A stretch of 13,207 bases of DNA from Candidatus Nomurabacteria bacterium (GCA_943356425.1 CALRFE010000008.1:1-13207); one strand, 5' to 3'; shown: positions 1 to 5,256, counted from the stretch's first letter. A program made the numbers and translations. Notes: generated by a model from the sequence alone, not told the origin.

Positions 1-10
1 AGGCGAAACA

Positions 11-39
11 GCGTGGGCGTGTCTGCGACACGCCCACGC
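11..39. terminator. GC-rich perfect hairpin, probable terminator
   Basis: A perfect 13-bp inverted repeat (GCGTGGGCGTGTC at 11-23, its complement at 27-39) encloses a 3-nt loop. Each side is followed by only a weak T-run (CTTTGATAG on the + side, TGTTTCG on the minus side). It lies downstream of the minus-strand tRNA-Thr, so it may end that transcript, or it may end an unseen + strand gene to the left. The strand cannot be decided from the window. Confidence 0.55.
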
Positions 40-71
40 CTTTGATAGTTCTTTTCCTTTTTGTACGAAAC

Positions 72-147
72 TGGAGCCGTTGTCCGGGATTGAACCGGAG
101 ACCTCGATATTACCAATATCGTGCTCTACCAACTGAGCTACAACGGC
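72..147 (-). tRNA. tRNA-Thr (anticodon GGT), CCA encoded
   Basis: A complete cloverleaf reads on the minus strand. The acceptor GCCGTTG pairs with CAACGGC, the D-stem GCTC with GAGC, the anticodon stem CGATA with TATCG around the loop TTGGTAA, and the T-stem TCCGG with CCGGA around TTCAATC. The anticodon GGT decodes ACC and ACT. G1-C72, C2-G71 and G35/T36 fit known threonine identity elements. The discriminator base is T, and CCA is encoded at 72-74, unlike the other three tRNAs here. No tRNA follows it on the minus strand within the window. Confidence 0.95.
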
Positions 148-150
148 ATA

Positions 151-253
151 GTAAGTTATAAAGCTAAAAGTCCATAAAGTTTGAAAGTGCAGGAATTCAG
201 ATACCCTGCATGTACTTTATAACTTGTTACTTTATACTGGCACATCTTGTGCC
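151..253. other. Nested inverted repeats in the tRNA-Thr leader region
   Basis: AAGTTATAAAG (153-163) is exactly complementary to CTTTATAACTT (215-225). These arms enclose a second hairpin, TGCAGG (188-193) with CCTGCA (205-210). A further small hairpin follows, GGCACA (239-244) with TGTGCC (248-253). All of this would lie in the 5' leader of the tRNA-Thr precursor on the minus strand. No gene is seen in 148-417 apart from the promoters listed. The structures may guide processing, but that is inference. Confidence 0.4.
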
Positions 254-262
254 AACGGGCTT

Positions 263-291
263 ATAGTAATAGATTTTGGACAAATTTGCAA
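263..291 (-). promoter_or_regulatory. Possible promoter of tRNA-Thr
   Basis: On the minus strand TTGCAA (286-291) is separated by 17 nt from TACTAT (263-268). Each box matches its consensus at four of six positions. Spacing and position are reasonable for the tRNA-Thr precursor, but the boxes are weak in AT-rich sequence and the implied leader is about 109 nt. Confidence 0.28.
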
Positions 292-307
292 AATTAACAC
301 TTTAGTA

Positions 308-338
308 TTGCAAAGATGCTGGAGCGACGTGGTATAAT
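308..338 (+). promoter_or_regulatory. Extended -10 promoter for the glycosidase-like gene
   Basis: A perfect TATAAT lies at 333-338 and is preceded by TGG at 330-332, which forms an extended -10 (TGnTATAAT). A -35-like TTGCAA at 308-313 is 19 nt upstream. The predicted start of transcription is near 345, giving an untranslated leader of about 75-110 nt before the gene that ends at 2172. Confidence 0.6.
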
Positions 339-453
339 TATCCCAGTTATTTAATTCAGTATCCTAACAAAAAACAGCATACTGCATCCGTTTATTGGGT
401 CTCTGTCGGCCCCAAGGATGATAATTTTTATTATTATGATCGATGATCCAAAA

Positions 454-2172
454 ATGAATCAAGAAAAAAATGGTCTCAAGGTTGCAGGTGCTGCGATCTT
501 ATACGTATTCTTAATCGCATTCATGTACGCGAATTTTTCACCGAATCCAGGGCCTTTCAAGGCGCTCGTGATCGGCAACCCGAACGTGATCCAAACTGGA
601 CCAGGAAGTATCGCGACAAATCCTGTCGGTTCAACCATTTCAAAATATTTTATGGGAGTGACGCTCGCAGGAGCCTTCCCTATTTTTGACCAACAAGCTG
701 GGTTTGCTGATCTCTGGAAAGCTTCTGGTGCACATTCATATGATTCTGACCTCCTTGCAACAATGAACTGGGCGCACTGGCAGGGCAATGGCCTCGGGTT
801 GCTCTCAAGTGAACTCGCTTCAGCAGGTAATGATGACGCTTCTTTGAATAACTGGGCAAGCAAGACCCCGACACTGACATGGAAGCACTGGAGTCGCTTT
901 GTTGCATTTATGCAGAACATGGGTACCGATATGCAGACATACGGACTCTTGAATATCCGTACACAAAAAGCAGGTAGTGGTGGTATTGCACTTCTTCCGA
1001 CCGATGACGCAAGTAACCAACTTGCGATCGCTGAGGCAAACGGTATGATCGCCGATGCGAAAGCACATGGACTCGTCATGCCGAAAGTGCTCGCCGGTGT
1101 TGAACTCTCAGATACTGCAGTCCGACCAGCGCTTCAAAATGATCCACAAAATTATGTCACACGTGCAAAAGCAGTGGCGCTTGGCGTCAAAGCAGCATAT
1201 CCTGACATGAAAGTCGTCGTCGGCATGCTCAATCCATTGAACACGACAGATCCATTCGTCGCGGATTGGAATACCAAGATCATAAATTCAAATACGGGTA
1301 CGAATAAATGGTTTGATTACGCGGGTATTTACATGGTCATGGATAATGATGAGAATGTCGAGCAGACATGCACGACCGGCGATATCGACGCAAAATTCAA
1401 TTGTTTCAAGACGATCACGCATCATTATGTGAGCCAGATCCCTACAAAAATGGACGCTCGCATGCAAGCATATCCGGGATACAAGATGGTCGTGAATTCA
1501 TGGGGTACGGATAACAATGGCGCAGCTCCTGGATTTTCATTCAGTTCATATTCAGTGAATAACACGATGGCACAAGCGCTCTACACAGCAGACTTCTTGG
1601 CGAACGTCATGCGATATAATGCGATGCACGGAAATGTCATCGAATCGATGTACTACCTAAACGGTGTCGGCGATAACCGCGCTGCGATCAGTAAGTATGA
1701 CGCGACGTCAGACGATGTCGGTAACGTAGTAAAATTTGGAACGAGCATGGTGAAGCGCGCAACGATGCATGTATTCGAGATGTTCGCATCAAATTTTGAC
1801 GGCAATCACAAGATGCTCGGTATTGCAGGTGTCAGCCTCCCTACTGGAATAGCGACAGATGACGTGACGATCATTGGGACAAAAAATATCAAAGCTGGCG
1901 CAACCGCAACTCCGACCGAATATATCATCACGAACTGGACCGGACAACCGATCAATGTCGCTGACATCAAGATCAACGGCTCCGCGATGATTCCTGCAAC
2001 AGTCGTCTCTGCAAAAGTTTCCTCAATTTCGGGGACAGCGCTCACCTCGAGCTATGGACAGAAGAATTTCACGGGTACGTTCTCTCCGATGGTGATCACT
2101 CCGGCAACCACGACAACAAATCCTGGAGGAATAGTTATCGGAAAGTATAGTATTACGAAGATCGTGTATTAG
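454..2172 (+). CDS. Secreted/anchored glycoside hydrolase-like (clan GH-A type) protein, probably catalytically altered
   Basis: The protein is 572 residues from ATG 454. An in-frame ATG at 418 would give 584, numbered here. I prefer 454 because it yields MNQEKNG, a charged start followed by one hydrophobic segment (residues 21-39) typical of a signal peptide or anchor. Neither start has a correctly spaced Shine-Dalgarno; AAGG directly touches the 418 ATG. Residues 150-420 resemble a GH51/GH39/GH79-like barrel: YVTRAKAVALGVKAAYPD (246-263), a DPF..DWN segment (278-285), and the helix ALYTADFLANVMRYNAM (387-403) after the usual nucleophile strand. Residues 465-560 resemble the C-terminal beta-sandwich of those enzymes. 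Where the families carry GNE and (T/D)EW, this protein reads ELSDT (229-233) and NSWGT (360-364). Cys318 and Cys329 could form a disulfide. The gene stands alone between its own promoter and terminator. The family call is from motif memory, and the substrate is unknown. Confidence 0.6.
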   Translation: MNQEKNGLKVAGAAILYVFLIAFMYANFSPNPGPFKALVIGNPNVIQTGPGSIATNPVGSTISKYFMGVTLAGAFPIFDQQAGFADLWKASGAHSYDSDLLATMNWAHWQGNGLGLLSSELASAGNDDASLNNWASKTPTLTWKHWSRFVAFMQNMGTDMQTYGLLNIRTQKAGSGGIALLPTDDASNQLAIAEANGMIADAKAHGLVMPKVLAGVELSDTAVRPALQNDPQNYVTRAKAVALGVKAAYPDMKVVVGMLNPLNTTDPFVADWNTKIINSNTGTNKWFDYAGIYMVMDNDENVEQTCTTGDIDAKFNCFKTITHHYVSQIPTKMDARMQAYPGYKMVVNSWGTDNNGAAPGFSFSSYSVNNTMAQALYTADFLANVMRYNAMHGNVIESMYYLNGVGDNRAAISKYDATSDDVGNVVKFGTSMVKRATMHVFEMFASNFDGNHKMLGIAGVSLPTGIATDDVTIIGTKNIKAGATATPTEYIITNWTGQPINVADIKINGSAMIPATVVSAKVSSISGTALTSSYGQKNFTGTFSPMVITPATTTTNPGGIVIGKYSITKIVY

Positions 2173-2187
2173 AAATATTTCTTTAAT

Positions 2188-2227
2188 GCAAAAACAAAAA
2201 TACCCTTTCGGGTATTTTTGTTTTTGC
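2188..2227. terminator. Intrinsic terminator after the glycosidase-like gene
   Basis: A perfect 18-bp stem (2188-2205 with 2210-2227) has a TTTC loop. CCC/GGG sits next to the loop, with T-rich (TTTTTGTTTTT) and A-rich arms that allow termination in both directions. It starts 15 nt after the stop codon of the + strand gene. Confidence 0.85.
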
Positions 2228-2355
2228 GCGGCTGAAGGGTTTGGTCACAATATTTCCTCGCCGTCGCTCGAAAATTTCGCGACCCCGGCTCGTGGTTTTG
2301 TCTGCTGACAAAACATCACTGCGCCCGTCAGCACCCTCCGCAATGCTTTGCATTG
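2226..2355. repeat. Chain of small palindromes bounded by tRNA-Asp 3'-end copies
   Basis: GCGCGGCTGAAGGGT at 2226-2240 repeats the tRNA-Asp 3' segment at 2402-2416 exactly. Three hairpins follow. The first pairs TCG+CGAAA with TTTCG+CGA (2264-2282) with a 2-nt bulge. The second pairs GTTTTGTC (2295-2302) with GACAAAAC (2307-2314), extended by GTG/CAC across a 2-nt bulge. The third pairs GCAATGC with GCATTGC (about 2340-2356). GTCAGCACCCT (2327-2337) is the exact complement of the tRNA-Asp T-arm at 2412-2422. There is no coding potential. It resembles a REP-like or tRNA-derived palindromic element; the class is not identified. Confidence 0.5.
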
Positions 2356-2413
2356 CTTCAGCCGCGCATATAAAAAAACGCCCGAAGGCGTTTTTTTATA
2401 TGCGCGGCTGAAG
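2356..2413 (-). terminator. Terminator of the tRNA operon within a perfect 27-bp palindrome
   Basis: The left arm 2356-2382 pairs perfectly with the right arm 2387-2413 around a 4-nt loop (CGAA on +). On the minus strand the core is ACGCC-TTCG-GGCG followed by seven T, a classical intrinsic terminator behind tRNA-Asp. Unusually, the stem extends through ATATGCGCGGCTGAAG, so it includes the discriminator, the 3' acceptor strand and part of the T-stem of the mature tRNA-Asp. Confidence 0.85.
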
Positions 2414-2474
2414 GGTGCTGACCCCTCGACCTCTCGCGTGACAGGCGAGTGCTCTACCGTTGAGCTACAGCCGC
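2403..2474 (-). tRNA. tRNA-Asp (anticodon GTC), no encoded CCA, odd T-loop
   Basis: Minus-strand cloverleaf of 72 nt. The acceptor GCGGCTG pairs with CAGCCGC, the D-stem GCTC with GAGC, the anticodon stem CTCGC with GCGAG around CTGTCAC, and the T-stem GAGGG with CCCTT. Anticodon GTC and discriminator G73 both fit aspartate. CCA is not encoded (CAT follows). The T-loop reads GTCAGCA where TTCRANN is expected, so T54 is G and the usual A58 is G. It is the last gene of the three-tRNA operon and runs into the palindromic terminator. The amidotransferase genes gatC and gatA nearby act on mischarged Asp-tRNA(Asn) or Glu-tRNA(Gln), not on this tRNA itself. Confidence 0.85.
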
Positions 2475-2482
2475 AATATTTT

Positions 2483-2500
2483 ATACGAATTTCTTCGTAT
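2483..2500. other. Hairpin between tRNA-Met and tRNA-Asp
   Basis: ATACGAA (2483-2489) pairs perfectly with TTCGTAT (2494-2500) across a TTTC loop. It occupies most of the 28-nt spacer between the two tRNAs, so it is probably a processing spacer in the precursor. Confidence 0.4.
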
Positions 2501-2502
2501 TG

Positions 2503-2575
2503 TGTCGGAGGTGGGGATCGAACCCACGACCCCAGGCTTATGAGTCCTGTGCTCTACCAACTGAGCTACCCCGAC
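2503..2575 (-). tRNA. tRNA-Met (anticodon CAT), elongator type
   Basis: Minus-strand cloverleaf of 73 nt. The acceptor GTCGGGG pairs with CTCCGAC (one G-T pair), the D-stem GCTC with GAGC, the anticodon stem CAGGA with GCCTG around CTCATAA, and the T-stem GTGGG with CCCAC around TTCGATC. G1-C72 pairs, so this is not the initiator. CCA is not encoded and the discriminator is A. The last anticodon-stem pair is an A31-G39 mismatch. A tRNA-Ile2 with a lysidine-modified CAT anticodon is the alternative. I favour Met because the variable region GGGTC resembles elongator tRNA-Met. Confidence 0.85.
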
Positions 2576-2600
2576 AAAAGCAAACTGCTTTGCTTTTGTC
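2573..2600. other. Perfect 12-bp hairpin in the tRNA-Met 5' leader
   Basis: GACAAAAGCAAA (2573-2584) pairs with TTTGCTTTTGTC (2589-2600) across a CTGC loop. The stem includes the first three bases of tRNA-Met (2573-2575), so in the precursor it would compete with formation of the acceptor stem. Confidence 0.5.
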
Positions 2601-2641
2601 GATGGGAATACCACCGAGTAAAGCTTTAGAGTGATGTAAGG

Positions 2642-2701
2642 CTATGTGCCGAGCCACTCTTTAACAAGCAATTTACGCTCAGCATTAGACATGTTTGGCA
2701 T
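2642..2701 (-). CDS. Doubtful 19-residue mini-ORF between tRNA-fMet and tRNA-Met
   Basis: An ATG at 2701 opens MPNMSNAERKLLVKEWLGT and stops with TAG at 2644-2642. The frame is also open upstream to the end of tRNA-fMet (QQSARD). The composition is protein-like, but there is no Shine-Dalgarno. A hairpin (GACATG 2688-2693 with CATGTC 2699-2704) covers both candidate start codons. It may be chance, a gene remnant, or a peptide encoded in the operon spacer. Confidence 0.12.
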   Translation of the reverse strand: MPNMSNAERKLLVKEWLGT

Positions 2702-2716
2702 GTCACGTGCCGATTG

Positions 2717-2788
2717 TTGCGGGGGACCGAATCGAACGGCCGCTTCAAGGTTATGAGCCTTGCGAGGTAACCACTCCTCCACCCCGCG
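2717..2788 (-). tRNA. tRNA-fMet (initiator, anticodon CAT)
   Basis: Minus-strand cloverleaf of 72 nt. The acceptor CGCGGGG faces CCCCGCA and leaves the C1-A72 mismatch that marks bacterial initiator tRNA. The D-stem GAGG pairs with CCTC and keeps the A11-T24 pair. The anticodon stem CAAGG pairs with CCTTG around CTCATAA, and the T-stem GGCCG with CGGTC around TTCGATT. The discriminator is A and CCA is not encoded. Only two of the usual three consecutive G-C pairs next to the anticodon loop are present; the third is A29-T41. It is the first complete gene of the tRNA operon. A copy of its 5' half and an inverted copy of its anticodon arm lie just upstream. Confidence 0.92.
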
Positions 2789-2832
2789 GTGATAAAAACC
2801 GCAATAGTTTACTATAACTTCATTCTTTCTAT

Positions 2833-2846
2833 AGGCTCATAACCTT
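2833..2846. repeat. Inverted copy of the tRNA-fMet anticodon arm
   Basis: AGGCTCATAACCTT at 2833-2846 is the exact reverse complement of 2747-2760, the anticodon arm of tRNA-fMet. In the operon transcript (minus strand) this leader segment therefore reads as 14 nt antisense to the initiator anticodon arm. It is not part of any gene. Confidence 0.75.
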
Positions 2847-2875
2847 TGACGGTTATTCGCGCTATATTCCTTTCG

Positions 2876-2900
2876 GAGGTAACCACTCCTCCACCCCGCG
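2876..2900 (-). pseudogene. 5'-half duplicate of tRNA-fMet
   Basis: These 25 nt match 2764-2788 exactly, covering the 5' acceptor strand and the entire D-arm of tRNA-fMet. Similarity resumes loosely on the 5' side (GATAAAA in both leaders). Beyond the D-arm the sequence departs from any cloverleaf, with no anticodon arm, T-arm or 3' acceptor strand in place. It sits in the operon leader between the promoter (2973-3000) and the intact tRNA-fMet. Confidence 0.75.
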
Positions 2901-2972
2901 ATAAAACAGCTTTTAGGTTTTAGCTGCTAGCTTTTAGCTTAGAAACAAAAAGACGCCGAATGACGCCTAGTC

Positions 2973-3000
2973 ATTATACCTAAAAATCTGGTTTCTGCAA
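2973..3000 (-). promoter_or_regulatory. Promoter of the tRNA-fMet/Met/Asp operon
   Basis: On the minus strand TTGCAG (2995-3000) is followed after 16 nt by a perfect TATAAT (2973-2978). The predicted start near 2966 gives a leader of about 180 nt before tRNA-fMet that contains the half-tRNA copy and the antisense anticodon segment. The promoter lies just after the stop codon of the membrane-protein gene, which is on the same strand. No other gene is seen in 2789-3001. Confidence 0.6.
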
Positions 3001-3001
3001 C

Positions 3002-3784
3002 TTAGATATACTCAAACTCTCGAAAGACGTTCTCGTAACGATCGATCGTCTGCTTTGCATCACGATATAACAATGGAAATTCTGACCCTTGGTGTGCGAT
3101 CTTGTTGCGCACCGTATGTGCTTCCCAGGCGTCCTGATACGTTCGAAAAGCTCCCGTGCCTGCATTTTTAAGCCGTTCGCCAAGCGAGCCACCAGGATAT
3201 CCATGTCCTTCAATCATTTCGTCGAGCATCGTATCGGCTTCAATAATTGCAAGCCGCCAATCAGATGCATGTTGTGAACTAATATGGTCGATCACTTTTT
3301 CCCAGCGCGCTTGTCCTCTTTTTTCTTCTACTGGACCGGAAATCGGTTCAAAAGCGGATATTCCAGTATGTGCCGCAAAGCTCGGAGTCGAAGTATCGAC
3401 CGCACTATCGCGAAGTACTTGATGGAGTCCTGCGAGCGCAGTCGGTCCTTCGTGTTCGGCATGATGATACACATGCGCTTCGTGTTCTTGCTCCATCTCG
3501 CGCAAGCGGATAATGAGATACGCGATGAGCGTGATCAGAAGAATACAGATGAGCGCAACAGTCGCTTTGACCAAAAGTCCGGTCGTGCCATAAAACATAT
3601 AGTAGTAGACCGACTGGAAAAATTGCAAGATCTTGCCGAAAAAATATTCGATATTCAGATATGTGGGTTCGAATGGTCTGCCGACTTTGTAGAGGGTAAG
3701 AAAAAAGAACGCAAGCAGTCCCGCTCCGCCAATTATGATCCACGGAAGATTACCTCCTCCGCCTCCTTCTTCATCTTTCGCCAT
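3002..3784 (-). CDS. Two-helix membrane protein with HEPN-like C-terminal domain
   Basis: The protein is 260 residues. An acidic, glycine-rich N-terminus is followed by hydrophobic segments at about 14-31 and 70-92, a charged His/Glu-rich linker (95-112), and a soluble helical domain (about 155-258). That domain contains R226-N-K-I-A-H231, which fits the R-x(4-6)-H motif of HEPN domains, inside AHTVRNKIAHQGSEF. I recall similar C-terminal domains (WRLAIIEAD...LGERLK...HTVRNKIAH) as common in Parcubacteria proteins of unknown function. A ribonuclease role is only a motif-based possibility. The domain faces the opposite side of the membrane from the loop between helices. ATG 3784 has no Shine-Dalgarno; a TATAAT lies 9 nt upstream, so the message may be leaderless. 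It follows gatA by 9 nt. Confidence 0.8.
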   Translation of the reverse strand: MAKDEEGGGGGNLPWIIIGGAGLLAFFFLTLYKVGRPFEPTYLNIEYFFGKILQFFQSVYYYMFYGTTGLLVKATVALICILLITLIAYLIIRLREMEQEHEAHVYHHAEHEGPTALAGLHQVLRDSAVDTSTPSFAAHTGISAFEPISGPVEEKRGQARWEKVIDHISSQHASDWRLAIIEADTMLDEMIEGHGYPGGSLGERLKNAGTGAFRTYQDAWEAHTVRNKIAHQGSEFPLLYRDAKQTIDRYENVFREFEYI

Positions 3785-3792
3785 ACAGTTTT

Positions 3793-3822
3793 ATTATACT
3801 AATTTTTCAAACGCTTTACCAA
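3793..3822 (-). promoter_or_regulatory. Leaderless-type promoter overlapping the gatA stop codon
   Basis: On the minus strand TTGGTA (3817-3822) is 18 nt before a perfect TATAAT (3793-3798). Only 8 nt separate the -10 box from ATG 3784, so transcription would begin at or next to the start codon. The gatA stop codon TAA (3794-3796) lies inside the -10 box. Read-through from gatA is equally possible. Confidence 0.45.
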
Positions 3823-5218
3823 GCAAAAAGAGCGTATCTTCGCGCCACCACGGCGCAGTGATCTGGAGCGACAATGGAAGTCCCTCATGCGTGGTACCTG
3901 ATGGTATCGCGATCGCCGGACAACCAGAGAGATTTGCCGGCGCAGAAAACACATCAGAAAGATACATCGCAACAGGGTCGGCAAGTTTTTCGCCAAGTCT
4001 AAACGGTGGAGTTGGCGTCGTTGGCGTGACGATATAATCGACTGAATCAAAAGCTTCTTTCATTGCGCGAGTGATCTCTTCGCGGACTTTGATGGCTTTA
4101 TTGTAATATGCATCGTAATATCCATGCGAAAGAACATACGTTCCAAGAAGAATACGTCTGCGGACTTCTCTGCCAAAACCTTCACCGCGCGATTTCATAT
4201 ACGTCTCAAGTAGATTTTTTCCAGGATGCGAATATCCATAGCGGATACCATCAAAACGCGCAAGGTTTGTGGAACTCTCCGCAGGCATGATGATGTAGTA
4301 AACCGCCAATGAATATTTGAGAATTGGAAGCGAGAGATCGACGATCTCATAGCCGGCTCCAGATAATTTTTCAAGACTCCGATTGAAATTTTCCATAACA
4401 ACTGGATCAACACCGGAAAGGAATGAACGCGGGACACCGATACGATTAGCTTTCAGTTTTTTGCTGTCAGCTGTTAGGGAACGCTTTTCAAGCGGAACAG
4501 AAGTGGAATCCATCGGATCATATGATGCAAGTGCTTCATGCATGATTTCCGTATCTCGAACTGTTTTTCCGAATGATCCGATCTGATCAAGCGAACTTCC
4601 CATCGCGATCAAACCATAACGAGAGACGGCACCATATGTCGGCTTCATTCCGACGAGACCGCAGAATGCAGCTGGCTGTCTGATCGAACCACACGTTTCG
4701 CTTCCAAGCGCGATAAGCGCTCCATCCATCGCAAGAGCAGCAGCTGAACCACCAGAAGAACCTCCGGGTACACGTTCACGATCGATCGGATTTCGTGTAA
4801 GACCATAGGCGCTCGTCTCAGTAGAACTTCCCATCGCAAATTCGTCCATATTCGTGCGTCCAAGAAAAACAACGGCATGTTTTTGTAAATTTTTAATTGC
4901 GGTCGCAGTGTATGTTCCTGTATATCCAGACAAAATTTTTGACGCAGCCGTCACTTTTTTTCCTTCAATTAAAATATTATCTTTGACTGCAATGGGAATA
5001 CCCGTCAAGAGCGTCGCAGTCCCCTCCTTAAAACGCGCTTCAGCTTCTCGTACTTGCACATCAATATCTTCATAAATTTCAAGATATGCATTGATATCAG
5101 TATTTTTTTCAGAAATAACCGCCAAATATGCATCAACCAATTCTCGCACAGTGAAGTCGCCTTTTTTTAGGCTCTCATGTGTTGTTTCAATTGTAAGTTT
5201 TTTTAAATCAATTTGCAT
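3794..5218 (-). CDS. gatA: Aspartyl/glutamyl-tRNA amidotransferase subunit A
   Basis: The protein is 474 residues, full length for GatA. This is the glutaminase/amidase subunit of GatCAB, which converts Asp-tRNA(Asn) or Glu-tRNA(Gln) to the amide form in the cytoplasm. The amidase-signature triad is present: Lys79 (AVKDN), Ser154 (PGGSSGGSAAAL) and Ser178 (ETCGSIRQPAA), matching the usual GatA spacing. The C-terminal SDVFSAPANLSGCPAIAIPSG segment (421-441) is also typical. One variation is that the glycine before the Gly-Ser nucleophile pair is Cys176 (ETCGS rather than DTGGS). It starts at ATG 5218, 38 nt after the gatC stop, with no clear Shine-Dalgarno. gatB is not next to it. Its stop overlaps the promoter of the next gene. 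Confidence 0.97.
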   Translation of the reverse strand: MQIDLKKLTIETTHESLKKGDFTVRELVDAYLAVISEKNTDINAYLEIYEDIDVQVREAEARFKEGTATLLTGIPIAVKDNILIEGKKVTAASKILSGYTGTYTATAIKNLQKHAVVFLGRTNMDEFAMGSSTETSAYGLTRNPIDRERVPGGSSGGSAAALAMDGALIALGSETCGSIRQPAAFCGLVGMKPTYGAVSRYGLIAMGSSLDQIGSFGKTVRDTEIMHEALASYDPMDSTSVPLEKRSLTADSKKLKANRIGVPRSFLSGVDPVVMENFNRSLEKLSGAGYEIVDLSLPILKYSLAVYYIIMPAESSTNLARFDGIRYGYSHPGKNLLETYMKSRGEGFGREVRRRILLGTYVLSHGYYDAYYNKAIKVREEITRAMKEAFDSVDYIVTPTTPTPPFRLGEKLADPVAMYLSDVFSAPANLSGCPAIAIPSGTTHEGLPLSLQITAPWWREDTLFLLGKAFEKLV

Positions 5219-5256
5219 TACTATTTTCTATTCGACTATTCTTACTATTTACTAGT

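Noticed and set aside
459..1079. Long minus-strand open frame (206 codons) inside the glycosidase-like gene
   Set aside because: It lies wholly antisense to a gene with clear promoter, signal segment, family-like motifs and terminator. It has no promoter of its own and a low-complexity Ser/Ala/Pro composition typical of shadow frames.
2188..2413. CRISPR-like array of short repeats
   Set aside because: The repeats are palindromes and tRNA pieces of unequal spacing and mixed orientation, with no regular spacers or cas genes.
2348..2629. Plus-strand open frame of 93 codons across the tRNA-Asp and tRNA-Met genes
   Set aside because: It reads antisense through two tRNAs and a terminator; VGGGDRTHDPRLMSPVLYQLSYP is the well-known false translation of antisense tRNA.
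2833..2900. A second complete tRNA upstream of tRNA-fMet
   Set aside because: Only the 5' acceptor strand and D-arm are present. No T-arm or 3' acceptor follows, and the anticodon arm is inverted.
2951..2975. GACGCC direct repeat and AATGAC/GTCATT hairpin as a terminator of the membrane-protein gene
   Set aside because: The strong direct repeat is not an inverted repeat, the 6-bp hairpin lacks a T-run at its end, and the tRNA operon promoter overlaps it.
3284..3802. Plus-strand frame of 172 codons opposite the HEPN-like membrane protein
   Set aside because: It is antisense to a gene with coherent membrane helices and a conserved-looking domain, and its own translation is rich in Arg and Cys without a recognisable pattern.
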